Part shown: positions 1-7,441 of the stretch, one piece after another
Position numbering within the stretch: position 1 is the first letter of the stretch
Layout of the letters: every line of letters starts with the position of its first letter
NCBI GenBank assembly: GCA_017508895.1
Contig: JAFWRA010000092.1
Span: 1 to 27,814, forward strand
Source: Bacteroidales bacterium
GTDB lineage: Bacteria; Bacteroidota; Bacteroidia; Bacteroidales; F082
DNA length: 27,814 bases
Direction: 5' to 3'
Program-made: the position numbers and the translations under genes
The notes under the pieces: generated by a model
Seen by the model: only the letters and a program-made list of their open reading frames with translations
Databases searched by the model: none
What the model was told of the DNA's origin: nothing

Positions 1-1269
1 TACGCCCAATGGGAAGTGGTGGAGTCGTGGTCCATCTGCAACGAGCCTTGGATCAACCGCAATGGCGCTGACTATTACAAATACAAGACTGATTATCAAA
101 ACCTTAACAAAACCTTTAATCCAAAGAGTTTTGATCCTTCAAAATGGGCAGAGGCCGCCAAAAACGCGGGCATGAAATATGTCGTCTTCACCACGAAGCA
201 TCACGACGGTTTCTGCATGTTCGACACCAAGGAAACCTCCTACTCCACTGTCGACCCGAGCTGTCCGTTCTCGAAGAATCCCAAGTCCGATATCACCGGT
301 GAGGTGGTGAAAGCCTTCCGCGAAAAAGGCTTCTGGACGGGCCTCTATTTCTCCAAGCCCGACTGGCACTGCGATGACTATTGGGCGCACGAGTGGGCCA
401 CCCCCGATCGTAACGTCAACTACGACCCGACGGCCATGCCCGAGCGTTTTGAAAAATACAAGCAATTCACACACAGACAGATACGCGAACTCACACATAA
501 CTATGGCGACATCGACATCCTATGGCTCGACGGCGGCTGGGTGCGTCCCGAATGGAGCGTGAACGAGGAAACGCGTCCGTGGCTGGGTTGCCAAGGCTAC
601 ATCCAAGACATTAATATGAAAGAGGTAGCCTCTATCGCCCGCGAGAACAACCCCGACCTCATCATCGTCGACCGCTCGGTGGGCGGCAAATACGAGAACT
701 ACCAGACCCCAGAGCAACAAGTGCCCGACTCGCTCCTGCCCTATCCTTGGGAAACCTGCATGTCGATGGGCAACTCGTGGTCGTATGTCTCCAGCGACAC
801 CTACAAAAGCACCAACAAGCTCATCCATCTCTTGTGCGACATCGTGGCCAAAGGAGGCAATTTCCTCCTCAATGTGGGTCCTGATGCCGATGGCAATTTG
901 CCCGACACAGCCCTGCTCCGCATGAAGGAAATCGGCGAGTGGATGAAGGTGAACGGTGAGGCCATCTATGGCACACGCCCAATTTACCCCTTCACTTATG
1001 GCAAGTTCCGCTTCACCCAGAAAGGCAACAAAGTCTATGGCATTTTCCTCTTGGACGAACAGGAAAGTCCTGTGCCTGAGACCTATTGGTTTAATTTTCC
1101 TATTCTTGCAGACGGGCCGTCTGCAGGCCTGAAGATAGGTAAAATCAAGGTGTTAGGTTGCAACAAAAAAGCCACCCTTCGCAAGGAGGCTGATGGTCGT
1201 TACCGCATCGATTTCCCGAACAATATTGAGATGCCGCATGCAGTAGTGTTTGAAATGCAAGCAAAATAA
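1..1269 (+). CDS. Alpha-L-fucosidase, GH29 (5'-truncated by window)
   Basis: Hydrolase releasing terminal alpha-L-fucose from glycans. The frame is open from base 1 (YAQWEVVESW...), so the true start and any signal peptide lie outside the window and the GTG at 16 is probably internal. Counting from that GTG, KHHDGF (residues 61-66) is the conserved GH29 active-site motif, and ILWLDGGW (168-175) holds the expected nucleophile, Asp172. TPEQ (Glu233) and WETCMSMGNSW (Glu246) are candidate sites for the acid/base, which varies among GH29 members. The stretch GGNFLLNVGPDADG is typical of the end of the catalytic barrel, and a short beta-rich C-terminal domain follows. The next gene on the same strand, 281 nt downstream, is an AraC regulator; whether it controls this gene cannot be told. 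The family call is firm; the linkage specificity is unknown. Confidence 0.93.
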   Translation, partial: YAQWEVVESWSICNEPWINRNGADYYKYKTDYQNLNKTFNPKSFDPSKWAEAAKNAGMKYVVFTTKHHDGFCMFDTKETSYSTVDPSCPFSKNPKSDITGEVVKAFREKGFWTGLYFSKPDWHCDDYWAHEWATPDRNVNYDPTAMPERFEKYKQFTHRQIRELTHNYGDIDILWLDGGWVRPEWSVNEETRPWLGCQGYIQDINMKEVASIARENNPDLIIVDRSVGGKYENYQTPEQQVPDSLLPYPWETCMSMGNSWSYVSSDTYKSTNKLIHLLCDIVAKGGNFLLNVGPDADGNLPDTALLRMKEIGEWMKVNGEAIYGTRPIYPFTYGKFRFTQKGNKVYGIFLLDEQESPVPETYWFNFPILADGPSAGLKIGKIKVLGCNKKATLRKEADGRYRIDFPNNIEMPHAVVFEMQAK

Positions 1270-1550
1270 AAAACGGCACCATCTCACTATAAATGAAAAA
1301 AATGAAGTACAAACAAAAAAAGTACTCCACTGACTATTACACTTTTGTCGCCAAACAATAGGAAAAGCCAGTACATGGACACTAACTAGTGATAATGATG
1401 CCGTTGTGCTCTTTTCATCTCGGTCACAAAAGTAGAGCTATTCCAACACTAACCAAGTAACGATTAGAACGAAATAATTGTCATTTGGTCGGTTTTTTTA
1501 GACTTTAATTCCAATAACACGTATTTTTATAGGCAAAATGACCGAAACAA
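1270..1550. other. Intergenic region between fucosidase and AraC regulator
   Basis: 281 nt of AT-rich sequence without a convincing gene. A box matching TAnnTTTG on the minus strand (1427-1434) points back toward the fucosidase gene, but no credible minus-strand gene follows it. On the plus strand TATTTTTA near 1522 is close to a -7 box and could serve the AraC gene at 1551. I see no strong terminator hairpin. Confidence 0.4.
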
Positions 1551-2405
1551 ATGGATAAGCAGCCACACGCTTTAGAGGAAATTAGAGACCAGATAAAAAA
1601 GAATGGTCTAATGATATTTGATAACATCAACCGAGTGCCTATTTACGAGAAAGCCTACGCATCGCCATTTTTCGTACTTTGGCTAACGCATCGGGGAGGG
1701 CTGAAAAACCTTTTTGACAAGCAACAAAAGGAATTCCATCGACACGACTTTGTCGTGATGCCTCCTGGTCACGTGATGGAGATACAAGAGACGAGCGACG
1801 ATTATTTGGTTTCATTGCTCGTCATCTCACCAAGTTATCTCCAAAGCCTGAAGCATCTCTATCCTTTTTATTTTGAGCATGCCGAATACCGATACAATTC
1901 CGTTTTTCATCTGAGTGATGAGCAATACGAAGGCATGAAAGGGCATTTCATGATGCTCCAAGCCATCAGTCAATTGAGCCACCCTGAACGTGACGAATTA
2001 TTGATCAAGCAAATGGAGATAGGAACGCATTTGATGGAAATCTACCTACATGAAAACGGCTTAACGGCGCCGGAACCCACCCCAGCCCAACAATTGGTTA
2101 ACCGCTTTAAAAACGCCTTTGTCAACCATTTCCAAGAAAGCCGTGAGGTGCAGTATTATGCCAATCTTCTTTGCTTGTCGCCCAAATACTTTGGCAGCGT
2201 CATCAAAAAACAAACCGGCATTAGCGCCAATGAATGGATTACGGGTTATGTTATCGTTCAAGCAAAGTCATTACTTCGCCACAGCAGTAACCTCAACATC
2301 CAACAAATCAGCCAGCAGCTTGGCTTTTCCGACCCAGCTGCATTCACCCGTTATTTTAAGACAAATACAGGTTTGTCGCCCAAGGAATACCGGGCACAAC
2401 AATAA
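1551..2405 (+). CDS. AraC-family transcriptional regulator
   Basis: A 284-aa protein with the two-domain build of AraC regulators. The N-terminal part (about 20-170) has a cupin-like sensing pattern (EFHRHDFVVMPPGHVMEI). The C-terminal part (about 185-284) holds two helix-turn-helix units, with the family signature near the end: IQQISQQLGFSDPAAFTRYF followed by KTNTGLSPKEYR. It probably binds DNA in response to a small ligand. The ligand is not evident; the neighbouring fucosidase gene makes a sugar-related cue possible, but that is inference from position only. The gene converges on leuS with 11 nt between the two stops, and no clear terminator separates them. The ATG start was chosen because it opens the cupin domain without overlap. 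Confidence 0.9.
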   Translation: MDKQPHALEEIRDQIKKNGLMIFDNINRVPIYEKAYASPFFVLWLTHRGGLKNLFDKQQKEFHRHDFVVMPPGHVMEIQETSDDYLVSLLVISPSYLQSLKHLYPFYFEHAEYRYNSVFHLSDEQYEGMKGHFMMLQAISQLSHPERDELLIKQMEIGTHLMEIYLHENGLTAPEPTPAQQLVNRFKNAFVNHFQESREVQYYANLLCLSPKYFGSVIKKQTGISANEWITGYVIVQAKSLLRHSSNLNIQQISQQLGFSDPAAFTRYFKTNTGLSPKEYRAQQ

Positions 2406-2416
2406 GCAGGAAGTCT

Positions 2417-5400
2417 TTATCCCACCACGATATTCACAATCTTCTTCGGCACGTAAATGACCTTGCGTATCTGCTTGCCCTCAATCCACTTGGCGGCTTC
2501 GGGAGCAGCGAGCACGGCGGCCTGCACCTCGTCTTGGCTCATCGTGACAGGCAGCTCCATGCTGAAGCGCATCTTGCCGTTGAAGCTCACGGGGTAGTTG
2601 AAGCTGTTCTCCACGGTCTTGCTCTCGTCGTAAACGGGGAATGCAGCATTGACCACCGAGGTCTCATGGCCCAGCAGGTGCCACAATTCTTCTGCAATGT
2701 GAGGAGCGTAAGGTGAAATCATAATAGCCAAAGGCTCAAGCACTTCGCGTTTGTTACACTTGAGGTCAGCGAGTTCGTTGACGCAAATCATGAAGGCCGA
2801 AACGACCGTGTTGAACGAGATGCTCTCGATGCCGTCCTCTTCCTTCTTGATGAGCTTGTGCAGGCTCTTCAGCTCAGGCGCAGTAGCAGGCTCGTCGCTG
2901 ATGCAGAACTCGTTGTTCTCGTTGTGGAACAGCCTCCAGAACTTGCGCACGAAGCGGAACGTGCCTTCGATGCCCTGCGTGTCCCAAGGTTTGGATTGCT
3001 CCAAGGGGCCGAGGAACATCTCATAGAGACGGAGCGTGTCGGCACCGTATTTCTCCACAAGGTCGTCGGGGTTCTGCACATTGTATTTCGACTTCGACAT
3101 TTTCTCGACTTCGTTGCCGCAAACGTAAATGTCATTGCCGTCCTTATCCTTCTCCTTGATGAAATGGGCATCCTTCAGGTCGTCGCGCCATTGGCGACAT
3201 GCTGGAATATCAAGGATATCGTTGCGCACCATATTAATATCAACATGAATCGGGTCACTGAACAACTCGCGATCGGTTATGTTTTTGGACACGAAGATAG
3301 GACCACGATTATACTCTTCGCCTTCAACGAAAGCCGGGACTTCCTTACCCGCAATCAAGTCCTTGATTTTCTGCTCAACGATATGGGTTCCAGCTCTATA
3401 ATCATTCAAAACATCAATATTGGGCACCAAAAGCAGCTTGTAGCCCTTAGATGCTGCATAATCCTCCCACGGTTCGGCCACCTTCTCAAGGTTGCCCATG
3501 CGGTTGATTTCAATGAGGATGCCTTTCTCGGGGCAGAAGAAGTCGAACTGACGGCGACCATCCTTGTAGCCCTTGATAAACTCCACGCCCAAACGCTTGT
3601 CCTTAATAATGTTCCATACGTCGTATTCGCACAGCTTCTCCATATTAACACGATAAGCGAAGCTGGAACGACCTTGGATCATTCCTTGGTTGATCATCCT
3701 TTGGAAAGGTTCATCCTTGCAAGACAAGCCAATGTCATACAGGAACTTGCACCAGAAGCGGCTGTAAATCAAGTGGCCAGTGGCATGTTCGGCACCACCG
3801 ATATAAAGATCTACATTCTGCCAATAGTCGTTGGCTTCGCGGCTGAAGTACTCCTTGTCATTGTGCGGGTCTTCGTAGCGGAAATAGTAACCGCTTGAAC
3901 CAGCAAAGCCTGGCATGGTATTGGTCTCGATGGGATAGCCTTCCTCCGTGACCCAGTTCTGCGCGCGAGCCAAAGGCGGCTCACCCGTCTCGGTGGGTTT
4001 GTACTCGTCGATGGCAGGCAGTTCCAAAGGCAGTTTCGACTCGTCCATGGCATAAGGCATACCGTCCTTGTAATAGATCGGGAAAGGCTCGCCCCAATAA
4101 CGCTGACGGCTGAAGATGGCATCGCGCAAGCGGTAGTTTGTCTTGCCTGTACCAACACCCAGTTTCTCCAGTTCCTCAATCATACGCTCGATGGCTTTCT
4201 TCACGGTCAGGCCGTTGAGGAAGCCAGAGTTGACGAGTTCGCCATCCTTGGCATCGAAGCTTTCTACCCATGTTGCGGGGTCAGTCGGCTCGGTACCAGG
4301 TTTCTTCACTACTTGGATGATGGGCAGATTGAAGTGACGGGCAAAGGCGAAGTCACGGCTATCGTGGGCTGGCACGGCCATGATGGCACCTGTACCATAT
4401 CCCATCAGCACGTAGTCAGCAATCCAGATGGGCAACTTGGCTCCCGTGATGGGGTTGATGCCATAAGCTCCCGTGAAGGCACCGCTCACCTTACGGACCT
4501 CAGCCATACGTTCACGCTCACTGCGGTTCTTGGTGCGGGTGATATATTCTTCCACCTCAGCGCGTTGCTCAGGTGTGGTGATTTGTGAAACCAACTCATG
4601 CTCAGGTGCCAACACCATGAAAGTCGTGCCAAACAAAGTATCAGCACGAGTAGTGAACACCTCCAAATCAATGTCTTTACCATCCACCTTGAAGATAACG
4701 GAAGCACCCATCGACTTGCCAATCCAGTTGCGTTGCAAATCCTTCACCGACTCGCTCCAATCGACCGTTTCAAGGCCTTGAAGCAGACGGTCGGCATAGG
4801 CAGTGATGCGAAGTTGCCACTGCTTCATCGACTTGCGCTCCACGGGGAAGCCGCCACGCACCGAGAGTCCGTCGGCCACCTCGTCGTTGGCAAGCACCGT
4901 ACCCAAACCTGGGCACCAGTTCACCATGGCCTCGGCTTGATAAGCAAGACGGTAGTTCATCAGCACTTCTTGTTGTTGCTTCTCACTCATGGCCTTCCAT
5001 TCAGCGGCGGTGAAGCTCAGCGGCTTGCTCTCAGCCACATTGAGACCTTCGGTACCTTTTTCCTCGAAGCGGGCAATCAGCTTGCTGATAGGCTGGGCTT
5101 TTTGGCAGCCGTAGCAATAGAATGACTTGAACAACTGGAGGAACGTCCATTGCGTCCACTTGTAGTAGCTTGGTTCGCAAGTGCGAACCTCGCGATCCCA
5201 GTCGTAGCTGAAACCGATCTTGTCCATCTGTTCGCGGTAGCGGTTGATGTTCTTCTCGGTCGTCACAGCGGGGTGCGTGCCCGTCTGAATGGCATATTGC
5301 TCGGCGGGCAGACCGTAGGCGTCATAGCCCATCGGATGTAGCACGTTGTAGCCTTTCAGCCTTTTGTATCTTGCATAAATATCCGAGGCGATATATCCCA

Positions 5401-5557
5401 GCGGGTGACCCACATGCAGGCCTGCGCCCGAGGGATACGGAAACATATCTAAGACATAGAATTTCGGCTTACTGTGATCAATATCAACCTTATAGATTTT
5501 GTTGTCGCGCCAATATTGCTGCCACTTCTTCTCGATTTCGGTAAAGTTATAATCCAT
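2417..5557 (-). CDS. leuS: Leucyl-tRNA synthetase with extra nuclease-like insert
   Basis: Class I aminoacyl-tRNA synthetase that charges tRNA-Leu in the cytoplasm. The HIGH-type motif is LHVGH (residues 47-51) and the KMSKS loop is at 819-823. The CP1 editing domain lies between, with [16 protein letters not shown] as its conserved stretch, and the C-terminal half has the anticodon-binding domain. At 1046 aa it is about 100 residues longer than the roughly 920-970 aa I recall for Bacteroidales LeuRS. The excess is one block, residues 639-752, between [10 protein letters not shown] and PIFVSKN, which otherwise align to neighbouring positions of ordinary LeuRS. This lies beside the leucine-specific domain that precedes KMSKS. 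The reading frame is intact through the block and all catalytic motifs are kept, so the enzyme is probably active. A -7 box at 5596-5603 suits the ATG at 5557. Confidence 0.97.
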   Translation of the reverse strand: MDYNFTEIEKKWQQYWRDNKIYKVDIDHSKPKFYVLDMFPYPSGAGLHVGHPLGYIASDIYARYKRLKGYNVLHPMGYDAYGLPAEQYAIQTGTHPAVTTEKNINRYREQMDKIGFSYDWDREVRTCEPSYYKWTQWTFLQLFKSFYCYGCQKAQPISKLIARFEEKGTEGLNVAESKPLSFTAAEWKAMSEKQQQEVLMNYRLAYQAEAMVNWCPGLGTVLANDEVADGLSVRGGFPVERKSMKQWQLRITAYADRLLQGLETVDWSESVKDLQRNWIGKSMGASVIFKVDGKDIDLEVFTTRADTLFGTTFMVLAPEHELVSQITTPEQRAEVEEYITRTKNRSERERMAEVRKVSGAFTGAYGINPITGAKLPIWIADYVLMGYGTGAIMAVPAHDSRDFAFARHFNLPIIQVVKKPGTEPTDPATWVESFDAKDGELVNSGFLNGLTVKKAIERMIEELEKLGVGTGKTNYRLRDAIFSRQRYWGEPFPIYYKDGMPYAMDESKLPLELPAIDEYKPTETGEPPLARAQNWVTEEGYPIETNTMPGFAGSSGYYFRYEDPHNDKEYFSREANDYWQNVDLYIGGAEHATGHLIYSRFWCKFLYDIGLSCKDEPFQRMINQGMIQGRSSFAYRVNMEKLCEYDVWNIIKDKRLGVEFIKGYKDGRRQFDFFCPEKGILIEINRMGNLEKVAEPWEDYAASKGYKLLLVPNIDVLNDYRAGTHIVEQKIKDLIAGKEVPAFVEGEEYNRGPIFVSKNITDRELFSDPIHVDINMVRNDILDIPACRQWRDDLKDAHFIKEKDKDGNDIYVCGNEVEKMSKSKYNVQNPDDLVEKYGADTLRLYEMFLGPLEQSKPWDTQGIEGTFRFVRKFWRLFHNENNEFCISDEPATAPELKSLHKLIKKEEDGIESISFNTVVSAFMICVNELADLKCNKREVLEPLAIMISPYAPHIAEELWHLLGHETSVVNAAFPVYDESKTVENSFNYPVSFNGKMRFSMELPVTMSQDEVQAAVLAAPEAAKWIEGKQIRKVIYVPKKIVNIVVG
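3302..3643 (-). other. Insert domain in LeuRS, PD-(D/E)XK/DUF559-like
   Basis: This in-frame stretch encodes residues 639-752 of LeuRS and has no counterpart in the LeuRS sequences I remember. It reads as a compact alpha/beta domain: [18 protein letters not shown], then [12 protein letters not shown], then a helix ([14 protein letters not shown]) and a strand (KLLLVPN). The order Glu659 ... Asp672 ... Glu683-x-Asn685 resembles the core of small PD-(D/E)XK nucleases such as the DUF559 and Vsr-like groups, where a strand with Asp is followed by a strand with Glu-x-Lys/Asn/Asp. The similarity is by eye and the fold is not proven; the domain may be inactive and purely structural. Confidence 0.6.
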
Positions 5558-5595
5558 ATAATAGCGATGTTATTTGCTGTTTTTGAAAGAAACTG

Positions 5596-5603
5596 CAAAA
5601 ATA
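5596..5603 (-). promoter_or_regulatory. -7 promoter box for leuS
   Basis: The minus strand reads TATTTTTG, matching the Bacteroidetes -7 consensus TAnnTTTG, about 39 nt before the leuS ATG. A TTTTG stretch some 21 nt further upstream could be the -33 element. It lies back to back with a plus-strand box at 5617-5624. Confidence 0.55.
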
Positions 5604-5616
5604 CGGAAAAAATGTG

Positions 5617-5624
5617 TACTTTTG
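5617..5624 (+). promoter_or_regulatory. -7 promoter box for the small gene pair
   Basis: TACTTTTG matches TAnnTTTG and sits 20 nt before the ATG at 5644. With the leuS box at 5596-5603 on the other strand it forms a compact divergent promoter whose two boxes are only 13 nt apart. Confidence 0.5.
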
Positions 5625-5643
5625 CAAAAAATGAAAATCACCT

Positions 5644-5865
5644 ATGGATGTTATTATGGATGTTATTAGGTACATGAATTGTTGCATTGTAGAGTTCGGT
5701 CGTAGATTAGGATTGGAGCCTAAATGGGCTTGCCGTTACCTTTATCTGCATGGCGGTCTTGAATTATTGGATAAAAACTACCAAGCCGAGCACCTACTTC
5801 CTTTGGATGACACCATTGACGGACTGATTGCTTACTGCAAACGCCACGGAGGAACTTTGGGGTGA
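5644..5865 (+). CDS. Small DUF3791-like protein
   Basis: A 73-aa protein. The segment FGRRLGLEPKWACRYLYLHG, then a Leu-rich helix, LDDTIDGLIAYCKRHGG at the end, matches my memory of the DUF3791 pattern (a hydrophobic core, then G-G-x-x-x-L, then a histidine, then a short terminal helix). Members are often found in small cassettes beside DUF3990 genes in gut bacteria, and a toxin-antitoxin or phage-related role has been suspected, but none is established to my knowledge. No DUF3990 gene is seen here. A 12-bp direct tandem repeat (TATGGATGTTAT twice) covers the start, so ATGs at 5644, 5656 and 5674 are all possible; 5644 is the longest. It overlaps the next gene by GTGA. Confidence 0.6.
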   Translation: MDVIMDVIRYMNCCIVEFGRRLGLEPKWACRYLYLHGGLELLDKNYQAEHLLPLDDTIDGLIAYCKRHGGTLG

Positions 5866-6080
5866 ACGAGAACGAATTTCAATTTGTAATGGACTGCGAC
5901 GTTGAAGCTTTGGTATCCTATCTACAGGAGGATTACCATCTTTCGCTGTCGGATGCTTTCGAAAAAGTATATAGTTCAAAAGTCTTCGAGAAATTGAAAG
6001 ACCGTCAAACAGGTCTATATCTGCAAAGCCCGGCTTATATTTATGAGTTTTTGCAGAAAGAATTAACTGCGGCCAATTAA
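5862..6080 (+). CDS. Small hypothetical protein paired with DUF3791-like gene
   Basis: A 72-aa protein starting at GTG, which overlaps the TGA of the preceding gene by four bases (GTGA). GGAGGA at 5848-5853 is a well-placed ribosome binding site, 8 nt ahead, which supports this start and translational coupling. The sequence has an acidic first half (FQFVMDCDVEALVSYLQEDY) and a conserved-looking end (TGLYLQSPAYIYEFLQKEL). I recall short proteins ending in LYxQSPxYVYxxLxxE as regular neighbours of DUF3791 genes, so the two probably form a functional pair. No enzyme motif, signal peptide or membrane segment is seen, and the role is unknown. Confidence 0.6.
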   Translation: MNENEFQFVMDCDVEALVSYLQEDYHLSLSDAFEKVYSSKVFEKLKDRQTGLYLQSPAYIYEFLQKELTAAN

Positions 6081-6120
6081 ACATAAAGCACCTGCTTTGA
6101 CCATCCTTATCACAATACAA

Positions 6121-6221
6121 TGAGGGTGTGTCAAAACTAAGAAAATTGCCATTTTTTAATCCGTAACTTACTGATTATCAGATGTAGATTTTCTTCAAAA
6201 AAGACTTTTGACACACCCTCA
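6121..6221. mobile_element. MITE-like element with 16-bp terminal inverted repeats
   Basis: TGAGGGTGTGTCAAAA at 6121-6136 is repeated exactly in reverse complement at 6206-6221. The 69 nt between are AT-rich and encode nothing. The ends resemble the terminal repeats of insertion sequences I recall from Bacteroidales, and the 101-bp size fits a non-autonomous derivative (MITE). It lies just after the small gene pair and 31 nt beyond the stop of the convergent lipoprotein gene. No clear target duplication is seen. A role as a long-loop terminator is a less likely alternative. Confidence 0.55.
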
Positions 6222-6252
6222 AGTTTTATAAAAGCAATTTTTGGTAATATTA

Positions 6253-6876
6253 CTACTCCGACCCTAAAAGTTTAGCTTTTTCTTTTTCGTATTCCTCTTG
6301 TGTTAGCACACCATCATCAAATAGTTGTTTTAACTCACGAAGTATTTCTGTTTTTGACTTTGCAGTAGCATTTTTAAGTTCTTTATCCTTTTCCTCGGGT
6401 TTGATGGTTGAACCTTTTTTAGGGACTGCCTTGTATGTGATGGTGTATAAGAAATTGTCATAATCAATTTTGCTTACACCTTTTTCAGTGACATCAGGCT
6501 TCCACCAAGCCCCCGTGATGCCATCAACTACTATACCCCATGGGAGAAAGATGTAAGTGTTCGGGATCCAACCTGTCCAACCTACAACTGTCCCCACAAA
6601 AGCCCAGCCACGAAAAGCTTTCTTTGAAAATTGAGTCGTCTCGGGTTCACAGTTTTCTTCCTGTACCGTAATACTCAATTTGTCGGCATTTCTTCTTTTG
6701 ACCAAAAAATTGGCTTCTCCCTGTCCCTTATATTCTCCATTGACACTAATAGTTGCATCAGGATGATTAGGGACTTGGACTTTCGCATTGTATTTTGCGC
6801 CTCCAATAATTGTTGCACAACTCGAAAACGAGAATGCGATTGATGCAAAACATAGAAAAACAAACAATTTCTTCAT
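6253..6876 (-). CDS. SHOCT-domain lipoprotein
   Basis: A 207-aa predicted lipoprotein. Residues 1-20 are a signal peptide with the lipobox SFSSC, giving lipidated Cys20. The middle resembles PEGA-like or carbohydrate-interacting lipoproteins (VQVPNHPDATISVNGEYKGQ) and has a hydrophobic patch near 90-125 (FVGTVVGWTGWIPN, FLPWGIVVDGITGAWW) that could be an inserted hairpin. The C terminus (about 172-207) is a SHOCT domain: EILRELKQLFDDGVLTQEEY followed by EKEKAKLL. SHOCT domains are short helical modules of unknown role, often at the ends of membrane proteins. The precise function is unknown. I see no clear TAnnTTTG box upstream. Confidence 0.8.
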   Translation of the reverse strand: MKKLFVFLCFASIAFSFSSCATIIGGAKYNAKVQVPNHPDATISVNGEYKGQGEANFLVKRRNADKLSITVQEENCEPETTQFSKKAFRGWAFVGTVVGWTGWIPNTYIFLPWGIVVDGITGAWWKPDVTEKGVSKIDYDNFLYTITYKAVPKKGSTIKPEEKDKELKNATAKSKTEILRELKQLFDDGVLTQEEYEKEKAKLLGSE

Positions 6877-6948
6877 TAGTTTTCTTTTTTGCTTCCAGTT
6901 TCAAAAGCACGGGAATATCCTTTATATCCCCATTTGATTGACACAAAA

Positions 6949-7116
6949 GAAGCGTGGAACTGTATACCACACCGTAATTGGAGGTCCTGAGAAAACCTGA
7001 TAGCACAAAATGTGGTAGAAATAACAGCCCACGCATAATGCGGAGGCTATTATGCCCGCTCTTGTGCTAATTGAAAGATTCTCAGGTTTCCAATTACAAG
7101 ACAAGCATAACGCTTC
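6949..7116. repeat. Extended imperfect inverted repeat (possible structured element)
   Basis: Nested complementary segments lie around one centre. From outside in: GAAGCG 6949-6954 with 7111-7116; about 19 bases at 6974-6993 with 7079-7097, with mismatches; TAGCACAA 7001-7008 with 7062-7069; and GCATAAT 7033-7039 with 7049-7055 around a 9-nt loop. Weaker similarity continues outward to about 6910 and 7165. It could be a MITE-like repeat or a structured RNA; no product is known. Confidence 0.45.
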
Positions 7117-7306
7117 TATAAAACTGACTTGGCGCACCAAATCCGATGGCAAAAATAAGGAATTTTAGAAATATGCAAGAGGTAAATAGGAAAAAACTTC
7201 CAGCTTGTTTTCTTCGCAGGCAATCAGCAATCAGCCGGCTTCCGAACAAAAGGATTTGTAATCCGATAACACATTGTATTTCTTAATTATACAATCGCCA
7301 AGTCAC

Positions 7307-7378
7307 CTACACGATCTTCTCCCCCAATGCCAACTGAATCATGGCAATCATTTTGCAGGTGAAGTTGTGGTTAAACAT
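7307..7378 (-). other. Possible 23-codon ORF or gene remnant
   Basis: Reading minus from 7378, ATG opens a 23-residue peptide with a good-looking amphipathic end (CKMIAMIQLALGEKIV) and a TAG stop. There is no clear -7 box before it. It may be a fragment of a lost gene or chance. Confidence 0.2.
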
Positions 7379-7415
7379 ATTTATGTGTTTTTCGGGTACT
7401 AAGCTTGAAAAATTG

Positions 7416-7423
7416 TATTTTTG
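7416..7423 (+). promoter_or_regulatory. -7 promoter box for holB
   Basis: TATTTTTG matches TAnnTTTG and overlaps the TTG at 7421 that could otherwise be read as a start. This argues that translation begins at the ATG at 7442. Confidence 0.55.
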
Positions 7424-7441
7424 CTCTCCGAAATAAATGTC

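Larger units (their letters stand above)
6877..7441. other. Gene-poor stretch between lipoprotein gene and holB
   Basis: 565 nt without a convincing gene. It holds an imperfect dyad at 6949-7116 (listed separately), a possible tiny ORF on the minus strand at 7307-7378 (23 codons, ending ALGEKIV), and the holB promoter box at 7416-7423. Minus-strand reading frames at 6922-7152 and 6767-7036 exist but run through the dyad and look like chance. The rest shows nothing I can assign. The mix suggests decayed mobile or repeat DNA. Confidence 0.45.

Noticed and set aside
374..562. Small plus-strand frame inside the fucosidase gene
   Set aside because: It overlaps the GH29 active-site coding region in another frame and has no family resemblance.
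3302..3643. Intein in LeuRS
   Set aside because: At 114 residues it is too short for a typical intein and shows no Cys/Ser at the start or His-Asn at the end.
2858..3898. 346-codon plus-strand open frame
   Set aside because: It lies entirely antisense to leuS, including its insert, has no recognisable family and follows the codon bias of the real gene. It is a shadow frame.
6922..7152. 76-codon minus-strand frame
   Set aside because: It runs straight through the nested dyad and shows no family resemblance; probably open by chance.
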